From: Candidatus Pacearchaeota archaeon
Lineage (GTDB): Archaea; Nanobdellota; Nanobdellia; Pacearchaeales; GW2011-AR1
Direction: 5' to 3'
Length of the DNA stretch: 32,036 nt
Assembly (NCBI GenBank): GCA_016866935.1
Contig: VGKS01000009.1
Coordinates: forward strand, 1-32,036
The position numbers were made by a program, and so were the translations under genes. A model generated the notes under the pieces. It had not been told where the DNA came from. It ran no database searches and saw only the letters and a program-made list of their open reading frames with translations. Every line of letters starts with the position of its first letter. The first letter of the stretch is position 1. This document shows positions 22,132 to 29,846 of the stretch, in pieces.

Positions 22132-22215
22132 GCGGGGATGCCAGAGTGGTCAAATGGGACACGTTAAGGCCGTGTTAGCTTAGTGCTTTCCTAGGTTCGA
22201 ATCCTAGTTCCCGCA
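22132..22215 (+). tRNA. tRNA-Leu, anticodon read as AAG
   Basis: A class II tRNA. Acceptor GCGGGGA pairs with TTCCCGC (one G-U). The D arm CCA/TGG has GG and A14; the anticodon stem ACACG/CGTGT is perfect around loop TTAAGGC; a 15-nt variable arm with AGC/GCT follows; the T stem CTAGG/CCTAG surrounds TTCGAAT. Discriminator is A, typical of Leu; CCA is not encoded. With this pairing the anticodon is AAG, which is unusual because archaea normally avoid A34. Its last 16 bases recur downstream in an 87-bp repeat array. Confidence 0.88.
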
Positions 22216-22390
22216 TTTTTATTAATAGGATTCGAAGTCCTCACAAACTGATGTTCGTGGGAACTCCAATTCTTACGAATTGTAGTAATCCTAGTTCCCG
22301 CATTTTTATTAATAGGATTCGAAGTCCTCACAAACTGATGTTCGTGGGAACTCCAATTCTTACGAATTGTAGTAATCCTAGTTCCCGCAT
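22200..22390 (+). repeat. 87-bp tandem repeat array sharing the tRNA-Leu 3' end
   Basis: Two identical 87-bp units (22200-22286 and 22287-22373) plus a 17-bp partial third (22374-22390). Each begins with AATCCTAGTTCCCGCAT, the tRNA 3' end plus one base. The 70 bp between cores holds TAGGATTCGAA, an inverted copy of the T loop, then GTGGGAACT and the hairpin CAATTCttacGAATTG, which could pair with the next AGTTCCCGC. Core, spacer, core, spacer, core looks like repeated attachment-site copies or a tandem duplication. No ORF is seen here. Confidence 0.92.
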
Positions 22391-22496
22391 ACTATTTTTA
22401 AATGAGATTAAGATTTAAATAGGATCGTGAATTAGTGTTTAAGTAAGGCCTATAACCTCACAAAATAAAAATTCTAAACTCTTAACGGAGAATTTT

Positions 22497-23333
22497 ATGA
22501 CTAATAAACTAACTAATCTATCTTTGGCTGCAATTTTAGGTTTAGGAGCTTGTGCTGGTTCAGGGCATAATTTTAGACCATGGGCTCCCTTTTTTAATGG
22601 AGAGTCTAATGTTGTAGCCGTTGAACCTGTTAAAGGGTCTGATGCCGGCCAGACTGGCCAGAAATCTCTTTATGGTCCAAATTCAAATATACTTTATAGT
22701 AGAAATAATGATTATGGATCACCAAATTCTATGAATAGAGATTTAGATAATTCATCTGTTCATCAAGCTAATTTTGATAGTTATATTACAGGATTACCTG
22801 TTCAGATAGCTGATAATTCCACTTCTGTAGATTTAGGAATTGCAAGACTTGCTCCTTCTTCTTCTGGGGAGTTGGTTTTATTAAGGCCGATTTATTCACA
22901 TACCTATAAAATCTCTTTAGATAACGGTATAAATCTAAGAAGATATCAAGATAACACTACTGATTCTTTTCCAAATCCTATTTATTTTCAACATCAAGAT
23001 TCTTTTATGACATTTGATGATGATCCTCAAAGAGTTGAGAGGGAAGAAGGTGTTGTAATATCTAGTCTATTGAAGTGGGTATGGGGTTGGGATGTTTTTT
23101 CACCTATAAGAAATACAGCTAATGGTGTAAGAGATTATTCCGATGGGGTTGTTAAGGATACTCTTGGTTCAAATTCAAATGTTGATTTTACTGGAAGAAG
23201 AGTCATCTTAGGTTATAATATCCCTATTTCTGATCGCTTTTATTTAGAGGTTCAGGGTTGGGCAGATATGGCTGATATTGATCAGAGCGGAATTGCTATT
23301 CAAATGAGTCTTCCTTTTGGAACCAATCGCTAA
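22497..23333 (+). CDS. Lipoprotein-like secreted protein with beta-rich C-terminus
   Basis: A 278-residue protein. It has a lipoprotein-type signal (TNLSLAAILGLGACAGS) with lipobox LGAC and C19 as the candidate lipidated residue. The rest is rich in Asn, Ser and Asp. Its last 60 residues alternate polar and apolar (RVILGYNIPI, FYLEVQGWADM, GIAIQMSLPF), like beta-barrel strands ending in Phe. No family is recognised. Unlike the leaderless genes around it, it has an approximately 50-nt leader (TATA-like TTTAAAT at 22414-22420) and GGAG 6 nt before the ATG. This may reflect transfer or different regulation. Its 3' end overlaps the convergent protease gene. Confidence 0.7.
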   Translation: MTNKLTNLSLAAILGLGACAGSGHNFRPWAPFFNGESNVVAVEPVKGSDAGQTGQKSLYGPNSNILYSRNNDYGSPNSMNRDLDNSSVHQANFDSYITGLPVQIADNSTSVDLGIARLAPSSSGELVLLRPIYSHTYKISLDNGINLRRYQDNTTDSFPNPIYFQHQDSFMTFDDDPQRVEREEGVVISSLLKWVWGWDVFSPIRNTANGVRDYSDGVVKDTLGSNSNVDFTGRRVILGYNIPISDRFYLEVQGWADMADIDQSGIAIQMSLPFGTNR

Positions 23334-24262
23334 TTAGTGCTAAGACTTGCTCTATTATTATCTTCAGATATTTCAGTTATTTGATTTTGATAGTCTATTA
23401 CAAATTCTATATCATTTGCAGCTAGAGGGACTTTGAGGTTTTCTACATCAATTATTTTCTTTGCACCAACTGCTATGGAATTAAGCTCGAAATCGTCTAC
23501 AAATTCTCCATCTGAATATAATCCGACTTTTACGTTATTTGTTTGTATTAATCCTTTATTTATTACTTCCATATGAAAGTTTAGATACCTTCCGCTTTTT
23601 GTAGCAGTTAATTCTTCAAATGCTAAATCAGGAGCTGAAGCTATTTCGTATAAATCGTTTATGCTTTCTATTATTTCTTCATCTATTATTTGATTGCAAG
23701 CTAATGTTGGATAGAGTATACTATTTTTATCTTTATTATGGTCAAATCCTAATGCGTGAAGTAATTCATGTATTGCTACATTTGCATTGTTACAACTTCC
23801 TTCTCTATATAGAGCTACTTTTCCTTCTAATATTACTGAATATAATGTGGAGTTAATCACCTTGGACGGGCCACCTTCTCCTGCAATGAAGTGGTTCTCC
23901 TCTTCAGCTTCAGGAGATATATCAGAACATAATATCTTTAGTATTGCGGTAGACTCATCTGAAGGATTGAATTCTAATATTGTCTTTTCTTCAAGAATTG
24001 AAAAAGCCTCTTTCATTATATTTTTTTTATTTTCCGGACATGATTCTGCTATATTATAGGATATTAAATTACTTGGATATCTCATATTTTCATAGAATTG
24101 TTTGCTAGGAATAGTATTAGTTGTTTTGACTTGTTCTGAATTTGTGTTTATTAGATTTATTGTATGTCTTGGAATATTTTGGTATAAGTAATACGCTGCA
24201 TAAGCCATAGCTATTAGAAAGAGTACTACAAAAAACGCTCCAAAGAATCCTCTTTTGTTCAT
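23330..24262 (-). CDS. Secreted matrixin-type metalloprotease with CARDB domain
   Basis: A 310-residue protein: N-terminal signal anchor (FFGAFFVVLFLIAMAYAAYYLY), then a metzincin-type catalytic domain with HELLHALGFDH (HExxHxxGxxH), where three His bind zinc and Glu is catalytic. The usual Met-turn appears as SILYPT, Leu-Tyr rather than Met-Tyr. After about residue 215 comes a CARDB-like beta domain (APDLAFEELTATKSGRYLNF to EISEDNN), an adhesion or cell-surface fold. It should act outside the cell. The second ATG (24262) is chosen, 21 nt after TTTATATA; the first ATG at 24268 is too close to it. Confidence 0.87.
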   Translation of the reverse strand: MNKRGFFGAFFVVLFLIAMAYAAYYLYQNIPRHTINLINTNSEQVKTTNTIPSKQFYENMRYPSNLISYNIAESCPENKKNIMKEAFSILEEKTILEFNPSDESTAILKILCSDISPEAEEENHFIAGEGGPSKVINSTLYSVILEGKVALYREGSCNNANVAIHELLHALGFDHNKDKNSILYPTLACNQIIDEEIIESINDLYEIASAPDLAFEELTATKSGRYLNFHMEVINKGLIQTNNVKVGLYSDGEFVDDFELNSIAVGAKKIIDVENLKVPLAANDIEFVIDYQNQITEISEDNNRASLSTN

Positions 24263-24306
24263 ATTCATTTTAAATTTTCAGTGTATATAAATTATCTTTT
24301 TCTTAT

Positions 24307-24702
24307 TTATTCTTCTGCTTTCTTTTTCATACTCTTGAAATTTAGTGAGCAAGAGTTTATGCAGAATCTTTTTCCCGTTTTATCTACAGGACCATCATCA
24401 AAAACATGACCTAAATGGCTTCCGCATTTGGTACAGACTACTTCTGTTCTTTTCATTCCCAGGCTATTGTCTTCTATGAATTTGACTGAACCGGGTATAG
24501 AATCATAGAAAGATGGCCATCCTGTTCCCGAGTCGAATTTTACCTCTGATTTGAAGAGTTTATTTCCGCAAGCTGCACATTCATACATGCCTTTTTCTTT
24601 GTTATTATAGTATTTGCCTGTAAATGGTCTTTCTGTTGATTTTTCTCTTAATACTTGATATTGTTCTTTTGTTAGTTTTTTCTTAAAATCTATTTCTTTC
24701 AT
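24307..24702 (-). CDS. msrB: Peptide-methionine (R)-S-oxide reductase MsrB
   Basis: A 131-residue enzyme that reduces the R form of methionine sulfoxide in proteins. Two zinc CxxC pairs (CAACG and CTKCG), FDSGTGWPSFYDSI, LGHVFDDGP, and the active-site Cys in RFCINSCSLNF. Length is normal. Most MsrB have CINSASL; the second Cys here (INSCSL) could be resolving or incidental. ATG at 24702 with TTTAAG about 22 nt upstream. It may protect Met-rich and secreted proteins encoded nearby. Confidence 0.96.
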   Translation of the reverse strand: MKEIDFKKKLTKEQYQVLREKSTERPFTGKYYNNKEKGMYECAACGNKLFKSEVKFDSGTGWPSFYDSIPGSVKFIEDNSLGMKRTEVVCTKCGSHLGHVFDDGPVDKTGKRFCINSCSLNFKSMKKKAEE

Positions 24703-24808
24703 CTAATTATATAGTTCCTTTAATCTTAAATTTTTATCTTAATATCTATGTAACTGTTCAGTAATTACAAATAGTAAGGTTTAAATAGCAAGTTTTTTGA
24801 ATTTTTAT

Positions 24809-25186
24809 ATGGTAGATGCAACTCAATTTCAAGGACTTGGTATTTATCCTGAACCTAGAGGGTACAGACCAACTGATCAAAAATTTGATTTACTTGAGAG
24901 TATACAATTTGGACTTTTAGATGCTACTCAAAAAGTAAATAGAGCAATAGAAAGTGGAGTATCCAATTATGATATTCTTGGAACTTTAGAAGATCAAATG
25001 CGTCAGATGAGGTGCTTAGGAAAGGCTTTTGATGCTGGAATTATTTGTCATGAAGACTATGGTTTGGCAAAAAAAGACATACTTCAAGGATACGTTGCTT
25101 TAATTGAAGAACTCAAATTTGCAATGAATGGTGGAGATAGGCATACTGCTAGTCAAGGTGCTAGGTCTTTAGATGTCCGGGTTTAA
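24809..25186 (+). CDS. Hypothetical helical protein, first of a pair
   Basis: A 125-residue soluble protein (MVDATQFQGLGIYP...) of unknown family, mainly amphipathic helix after residue 30. ATG at 24809 is 21 nt after TTTAAATA (leaderless); the frame is open 4 codons further upstream. The C-terminal part LGKAFDAGIICHEDYGLAKKDI parallels LDRTRYAGASKDDILLIRKR in the next gene, so the two may be distant paralogues and likely partners, with 1 nt between stop and ATG. Confidence 0.6.
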   Translation: MVDATQFQGLGIYPEPRGYRPTDQKFDLLESIQFGLLDATQKVNRAIESGVSNYDILGTLEDQMRQMRCLGKAFDAGIICHEDYGLAKKDILQGYVALIEELKFAMNGGDRHTASQGARSLDVRV

Positions 25187-25187
25187 T

Positions 25188-25493
25188 ATGGTAGACGCTG
25201 AAAGAATGACTCCTTTAGAAGAGACAGAATTTTTATTGAAGATTGTAGGGGTTAGAGTTAGAGATTTTTTTAGGAATGAGCAAATTGGTCTTGCGACTGA
25301 TGAGGTAAACATGGCTTCCGCATTTGGTATGAGGTCTATTTTAGATAGGACTAGATATGCTGGTGCTTCAAAAGATGATATTTTATTAATTAGAAAGAGA
25401 TTTGATGATGCTACGTCCTCACTTTATGCACAGATAGAGGAGCAGAAACGTATGCAGGAATATGAAAGTTTTGAGCGTGCAGTATTTGGATAA
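25188..25493 (+). CDS. Hypothetical helical protein, second of a pair
   Basis: A 101-residue soluble protein beginning MVDAERMTPLEE; both proteins of the pair start with MVDA. Helices at about 9-30 and 50-95, the last a coiled-coil-like IRKRFDDATSSLYAQIEEQKR. ATG is 1 nt after the previous stop; an ATG at 25173 in the same frame would overlap it by 14 nt. No function is recognised. Confidence 0.58.
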   Translation: MVDAERMTPLEETEFLLKIVGVRVRDFFRNEQIGLATDEVNMASAFGMRSILDRTRYAGASKDDILLIRKRFDDATSSLYAQIEEQKRMQEYESFERAVFG

Positions 25494-25538
25494 ATCTTTA
25501 CACCAAAGGTTTATATAGATTAAACGAACTCTAACAAT

Positions 25539-26009
25539 ATGAAAAATTACTCAAGAATTGCATTTTTTGTCTTTGTAGCTTTATTTTTACTAATTCTGAC
25601 AGGTTTTGTAAGTGCAGCTCATCCTTATAATACTTATACCTACACAGATAGAGACTCATTTTCTTATTACGAGAGTAATAGCGGATTTAAGATTAGTAAT
25701 GATGATAGCAATACGAATCGTTATAGCTATAGCAACAGAGGATATTCTCGTTGCGGAGATGTTTACAGTTGGAGGTCTTACGGATGTTCTTATCATTATG
25801 GAAATAGACCTTACTATCCAGATCATGCTTATTATGAAGATAGTTATGATAAAGATGCAGCGATAAAATATGCTTTTGACACTTATAGAGAAGGTAAGAA
25901 GTATGATTATCAGATTGAAAAATTAAGAATACAAGAAGAGGCTAGGCAATATAGATATGGTGGATGGGGTTATGGATACTTTGGTAGATTGTACAGTTAC
26001 GGCTGGTAA
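25539..26009 (+). CDS. Secreted Tyr/Ser-rich protein
   Basis: A 156-residue protein. Signal peptide 1-26 with cleavage predicted after VSA. The mature part is low-complexity, very rich in Tyr, Ser, Asn, Asp and Gly (NRYSYSNRGYSRCG, then YHYGNRPYYPDHAYYEDSY), has two Cys and ends YGYFGRLYSYGW. A charged helix (KYDYQIEKLRIQEEARQYR) lies before the end. Likely cell-surface; no family is recognised. ATG at 25539 is 21 nt after TTTATATA. Confidence 0.65.
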   Translation: MKNYSRIAFFVFVALFLLILTGFVSAAHPYNTYTYTDRDSFSYYESNSGFKISNDDSNTNRYSYSNRGYSRCGDVYSWRSYGCSYHYGNRPYYPDHAYYEDSYDKDAAIKYAFDTYREGKKYDYQIEKLRIQEEARQYRYGGWGYGYFGRLYSYGW

Positions 26010-26047
26010 TTAGATAATAATAAAAAGAGGTTCTTGTTTTCTTTGTT

Positions 26048-26272
26048 GTGAGAATTGTGAATAAGTTTAGGTTTTATATTGGAATTTCTATAGTCTTTGT
26101 TCTACTTTTTGGATATTTTCTTAAAATAGAAGTTGATTCTGGAGCTAATTATGCTGTTAATGATACTCTGCTTGGAATAATAATATTTCACAATCTTTTT
26201 ATTTTTATTATTTATTTACTAATTGCTTTATTTTTCATATTTACTGGTTTTAGGAAGGTAAGAATTTTATGA
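26048..26272 (+). CDS. Small two-helix membrane protein, GTG start
   Basis: A 74-residue protein with membrane segments at about 9-26 and 45-68 and a short polar loop between. GTG at 26048 is the likely start: an ATAATAAAAAG box lies about 20 nt upstream, and no better ATG is in frame. Its stop overlaps the next start (ATGA), so it pairs with the CxxC membrane protein. No family is recognised. Confidence 0.6.
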   Translation: MRIVNKFRFYIGISIVFVLLFGYFLKIEVDSGANYAVNDTLLGIIIFHNLFIFIIYLLIALFFIFTGFRKVRIL

Positions 26273-26781
26273 GTTTTATTAAAGGTCTAAAAGAGGTTTA
26301 TTCAAAATCTTTCTATATTTTTGTTGCTTTAGCAGGAGTTTTACTTTTTTATTTAATAGATGTAATTTTATTAGACTTTTCTGACTTGAAGGCTATTTCT
26401 GATCAGGGTTCTTTGAAACTTTTATTTTATTATTTTGTAGGATATCCTTCAACAATTGATTCTTATTCTAATTTCTTTCTTTTTGCCATAGCTTTTTTAT
26501 TTGGTTCTTATATTGCTCTTGCAACTTATAAGACAAGTCATGTCAAGACCGAAAAGGTATCTTTTTTTGGTTCTGTTGGTTTATTTTTTGGTCTTTTAGC
26601 ACCCGGTTGTGCTGCTTGTGGTGTCGGGCTGGCTTCAGTTTTAGGTATTGGGGGCGCACTTATTGCCTTACCATTTAATGGAAAGGAAGTTTCTATTGTT
26701 GCTTTTGCTTTATTGCTTTATGCTAACTTTAAGATTGCTAAGAAAATAAACCAAAATACATGTTCAATAAGCTTTAAATAG
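26269..26781 (+). CDS. Multi-pass membrane protein with intramembrane CxxC
   Basis: A 170-residue protein with four or five hydrophobic segments. The conserved-looking piece is LLAPGCAACGVGLASVLGIGG, a CxxC at the start of a helix, seen in small archaeal membrane proteins of unknown role. The CxxC may carry a redox or metal function. It overlaps the preceding small membrane gene by ATGA and should be co-translated. Confidence 0.65.
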   Translation: MSFIKGLKEVYSKSFYIFVALAGVLLFYLIDVILLDFSDLKAISDQGSLKLLFYYFVGYPSTIDSYSNFFLFAIAFLFGSYIALATYKTSHVKTEKVSFFGSVGLFFGLLAPGCAACGVGLASVLGIGGALIALPFNGKEVSIVAFALLLYANFKIAKKINQNTCSISFK

Positions 26782-26801
26782 GGATATTATTTCGTTTTTT
26801 T

Positions 26802-27131
26802 ATGGTAATAAGACAGGCATTTGGAAGAGAACAATTGAAGAATATAGATTCCCTAGATCAAAATGGTTTTGAAACGGTTGAATACGTCGTTCAAGATACT
26901 TCTAATTTAGGAAGCCATAATTTAACTGTTCTTTTAAGAGCCGATGGTACTAAACTATCTACATCTGGGCAACATGCTTTTACATTTTTAGGTGAAAATG
27001 GGCCTTATATTACTGATTTTTTACATTCTATGGGGGTAACTAAACAATCTCAACTTAAAGGAAGAAGGGTTTTAGGGTACTTTAACGGATTAACGGGCTT
27101 AGTAGAAGCTTTATATCCTATTGCTAGATAG
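26802..27131 (+). CDS. Hypothetical soluble protein
   Basis: A 109-residue protein (MVIRQAFGREQLKNIDS...) with no recognised family. No membrane segment or signal is seen. Its TATA box TTTAAATA (26773-26780) lies within the last codons of the preceding gene and 21 nt before the ATG, so it is leaderless and separately transcribed. Confidence 0.6.
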   Translation: MVIRQAFGREQLKNIDSLDQNGFETVEYVVQDTSNLGSHNLTVLLRADGTKLSTSGQHAFTFLGENGPYITDFLHSMGVTKQSQLKGRRVLGYFNGLTGLVEALYPIAR

Positions 27132-27214
27132 TTATTGGAAGTTAACAAAAGCTTTATTAAAGATTGAAATTAAATTTCTTGATGAATACTGAGAATGTGA
27201 AAGGGGGTTTAAAT

Positions 27215-27973
27215 ATGGAACAAAAAAGTGAAACAATTACAATAAGGAAGGATACTCTTTGGAAATATTCAACATTCATTTTACTAGGTGTTGTTATTCT
27301 CGGAGTTACATTTTATGTTTTACCTGGCGGAAGCATAACTGGTACTGTTGTACAAGAACCTGGACAGCAGGTACCTACAGGACCTGCTCAAGCAATAGAA
27401 GTTGATATTGAAGGTGCTCCTGTAAAAGGAAACGTTAATGCTGAAGTTACAGTTGTTGAATTTACAGATTATGAATGTCCATTTTGTCAAAGACACTATA
27501 CTCAAACTGGTAGTGTTCTAGAAGATAGAATTACTTCTGGAGAATTGAATCTTGTCACTATGGATTATCCTTTACCTTTCCACGCTCAAGCACAGAAAGC
27601 TGCTGAGTCAGCTCATTGCGCTCGTGATCAGAAAGGAGACTCTGCTTACTATGAAATGCATGATTTGCTTTTCACTGGCGGAGTTGCTGGTGGAGTTCCT
27701 GCTTTCAAAGAATATGCTAAGCAGATTGGTCTAGATACTAAGAAATTTGCATCTTGTTTGGATAATGGAGACTTTGCTAAGACTGTTAGCGATAACATGG
27801 CTTATGGAGCAAGTATTGAAATACAGGGAACTCCTGGGTTCTTTGTCGGTAATGATAAGGAAGGATATAGAATGATAAGTGGAGCATGTCCTGTTTCTAC
27901 ATTCAATTATGCAATTGATGCAGTATTGGATGGTAAAGAGTGGGGAGTTGTAAACTGTCAACCTACAGCCTAA
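27215..27973 (+). CDS. DsbA-like thiol-disulfide oxidoreductase, membrane-anchored
   Basis: A 252-residue protein. Membrane anchor at about 17-36 (YSTFILLGVVILGVTFYVL), Pro/Gln-rich linker, then a DsbA-type thioredoxin fold: VVEFTDYECPFCQRHY with the active-site CPFC at 88-91, a helical insert (QKAAESAHCARDQKGDSAYY), and the cis-Pro loop IQGTPGFFVGND. Further Cys occur outside the active site. It probably makes disulfides outside the cell, re-oxidised by the VKOR protein at 14769-15155. Start: ATG at 27215 with AGGGGG 7 nt upstream; ATG at 27182 (21 nt after TTTATTAAA) fits a leaderless start and would add 11 residues. Confidence 0.9.
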   Translation: MEQKSETITIRKDTLWKYSTFILLGVVILGVTFYVLPGGSITGTVVQEPGQQVPTGPAQAIEVDIEGAPVKGNVNAEVTVVEFTDYECPFCQRHYTQTGSVLEDRITSGELNLVTMDYPLPFHAQAQKAAESAHCARDQKGDSAYYEMHDLLFTGGVAGGVPAFKEYAKQIGLDTKKFASCLDNGDFAKTVSDNMAYGASIEIQGTPGFFVGNDKEGYRMISGACPVSTFNYAIDAVLDGKEWGVVNCQPTA

Positions 27974-27986
27974 ATTTATTTTTATT

Positions 27987-28655
27987 TTATTTTTCTTTTT
28001 TTCTGAATATTTTTATTAGAAACCAACTAGTTATTAGTATCATTATAAATTGAGCTATGAACCATTCTGCTATGTATGGAAGACCAAATGAGAAGTTAGC
28101 ACAGTTATGGTATACACAATTCACATTCTTTTCATAATCTGTAGATAGTCTTGATACTATAAAGACTAGAGATATTTGTATGATGCTTACTATCGGAAAT
28201 CTTATTGATTTTAATCCTATTAGGTGTAATGAATAGAGGCTTAATGGAAGATTGAAAATATGTTGTAGAGTTATTATTTTTCCACTCAATGGACCTTCTA
28301 TAAAGAAGTAATCTGTTATTCCAAATAAGGAGTTTCCAGTAATTAAATGATGGAAGAAATCTAAATTCCAGAATATATATGGGATAAATATTATTGCTAT
28401 CTGGCTGGCTACTAAAGATGCGTTTTTTCTTAATATTCCTATTCCTAGTAATATAAGAGATATATAACTCATCCATAAAAGTGGAGCTATCCCTGTGTTT
28501 ATTTTGAATATATTATCTATAACTGCTGCTATGCCCCAGATAAAAAATAAAGACCCTATTAAATTGAGAATTCTTATATTAGCTATTGCTTTCTTGTTCA
28601 TGTCAAAGTGTTTTTTTACTGATCTTTGGAAACATTTTGAGCATCCAAAAATCAT
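27987..28655 (-). CDS. Multi-pass membrane protein
   Basis: A 222-residue protein with six or seven membrane helices. Landmarks: LFFIWGIAAVIDNIF, HHLITGNSLFGITDYFF, LQHIFNLPLSLYSLHL and VNCVYHNCANFSFGLPYI. I do not recognise a named family. The ATG at 28655 overlaps the preceding stop (TAATG), giving an N-terminus MIFGCSKCFQRSVKKHFD with a CxxC; an alternative ATG at 28601 (MNKKAIAN) would remove it. It is translated with the small membrane gene before it. Confidence 0.68.
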   Translation of the reverse strand: MIFGCSKCFQRSVKKHFDMNKKAIANIRILNLIGSLFFIWGIAAVIDNIFKINTGIAPLLWMSYISLILLGIGILRKNASLVASQIAIIFIPYIFWNLDFFHHLITGNSLFGITDYFFIEGPLSGKIITLQHIFNLPLSLYSLHLIGLKSIRFPIVSIIQISLVFIVSRLSTDYEKNVNCVYHNCANFSFGLPYIAEWFIAQFIMILITSWFLIKIFRKKEK

Positions 28656-28933
28656 TATTTACCATGGTTTTTTGATTTCTTTTTTAGCGTTTTGGACTTA
28701 TTATGTTTGATTATATGGAAAATACCGTAAATTCCTATTAAAAACCAAATTATATTTGTTAGAAATGATGGGTATGCTTGTATTACTAAAGTATTTATCG
28801 CTAATAGGAGTGACCCTATAATGTTCATCCATTGATACATTTTAGAACGGCTATTTAGGTTTTTATGAATTAATAAGAAATAAGCTAGAAGAAGTAGGAT
28901 TGCTCCTAACCAACCTATTAACGAAACTATCAT
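28655..28933 (-). CDS. CBU_0592-like small membrane protein
   Basis: A 92-residue protein with three membrane helices and a Lys-rich tail (KSKTLKKKSKNHGK). The middle (MYQWMNIIGSLLLAINTL, then WFLIGIYGI) fits the CBU_0592-type family, whose role is unknown. ATG at 28933 is 21 nt after TTTATTAA. Its stop overlaps the next start. Confidence 0.72.
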   Translation of the reverse strand: MIVSLIGWLGAILLLLAYFLLIHKNLNSRSKMYQWMNIIGSLLLAINTLVIQAYPSFLTNIIWFLIGIYGIFHIIKHNKSKTLKKKSKNHGK

Positions 28934-28962
28934 GTTTAATTTTATTGATTTGGATTAATAAA

Positions 28963-29721
28963 CTATTCTAATAAACTCTTGAAATTCTTTTCTATTTGTA
29001 ATTCAACTTCTGTTAACTTCATTTTCTTTATTTCAGCTATTTTTTTGTAACTGTATATTACATTAGCAGGTTCATTTGGCCATTTTTTTAATGGGTGTAA
29101 GTACGGGGTATCTGTTTCACATAATAAATTTTCTATTGGAACTCTTTTGATTACATCTTGAAATTGTTGAGAATAATGAGAATTTGCAGGAATTGATAAA
29201 AACCATCCATTTTTTGCAATTCTCTCTGCTAGAGACATCTTTCCAGAGAAACAATGCATGATTACTTTTTTTACATTTAACTCTTCTAATAATTCTATTG
29301 TATGTAACTCTGCTTTTCTTGAGTGAATTATTGCTGGTTTGTTTAGTTTTATTGCTAGATTTACGAATTTTCTTAGATTAATTTTTTGTTTATCTAATGT
29401 TTTATGCAGTTCTTCCTCTTTTAGGTCTAAACCTACTTCTCCTATTGCTGCAATTTTGTCTTTGTTTTGTTTTATGAATTCTATTTCTTCATCTATCTCT
29501 GATTCTGATAACTTGAGAGCGTCAATTGGATATATTCCTAAGGCAGGAAGGACTTCTTTGTGTATTTTTGCTAAGTCTAAAATAATTTTATTTTGTTCAT
29601 GGTCTGTTCCATTTACAATCATTCTTTCTACACCTTTCTTTTTAGCATTTTTAATAGCTTTATCTGTTGGTACACCTTCATCAATTAGTTTGTCTAGGTG
29701 GCAGTGAACATCTATGAACAT
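28963..29721 (-). CDS. tatD: TatD-family metal-dependent hydrolase (DNase)
   Basis: A 252-residue TIM-barrel hydrolase. Metal ligands and signatures in order: IDVHCHLDK (5-10), GEVGLDL, PAIIHSRKAE, IMHCFSG and LLCETDTPYLHP. TatD enzymes are 3'-5' exonucleases and DNases. Length and motifs are complete. ATG at 29721 lies about 20 nt after TTTTATAC, so leaderless. Confidence 0.94.
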   Translation of the reverse strand: MFIDVHCHLDKLIDEGVPTDKAIKNAKKKGVERMIVNGTDHEQNKIILDLAKIHKEVLPALGIYPIDALKLSESEIDEEIEFIKQNKDKIAAIGEVGLDLKEEELHKTLDKQKINLRKFVNLAIKLNKPAIIHSRKAELHTIELLEELNVKKVIMHCFSGKMSLAERIAKNGWFLSIPANSHYSQQFQDVIKRVPIENLLCETDTPYLHPLKKWPNEPANVIYSYKKIAEIKKMKLTEVELQIEKNFKSLLE

Positions 29722-29846
29722 GTTTTATTTTGGTTAGGCGGGTATAAAAGATTGGTGTTTTGGTTAATTATTAAGAATATTATTTCTTAAGTAGAAGGCT
29801 AAATTTAAAATATCTAGTTTATCTATTAGAATAGGGGAAGATAAAG

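Noticed and set aside
22132-22215. Anticodon TAA for the tRNA-Leu
   Set aside because: Shifting the loop by one base to read TAA breaks three of five anticodon-stem pairs, while AAG leaves a perfect stem.
22200-22390. CRISPR array
   Set aside because: The two intervening 70-bp segments are identical, and the repeated core is a tRNA 3' end; no cas genes are present.
27320-27505. Minus-strand 61-codon frame inside the DsbA-like gene
   Set aside because: Antisense shadow over the CPFC region; no promoter at the usual spacing.
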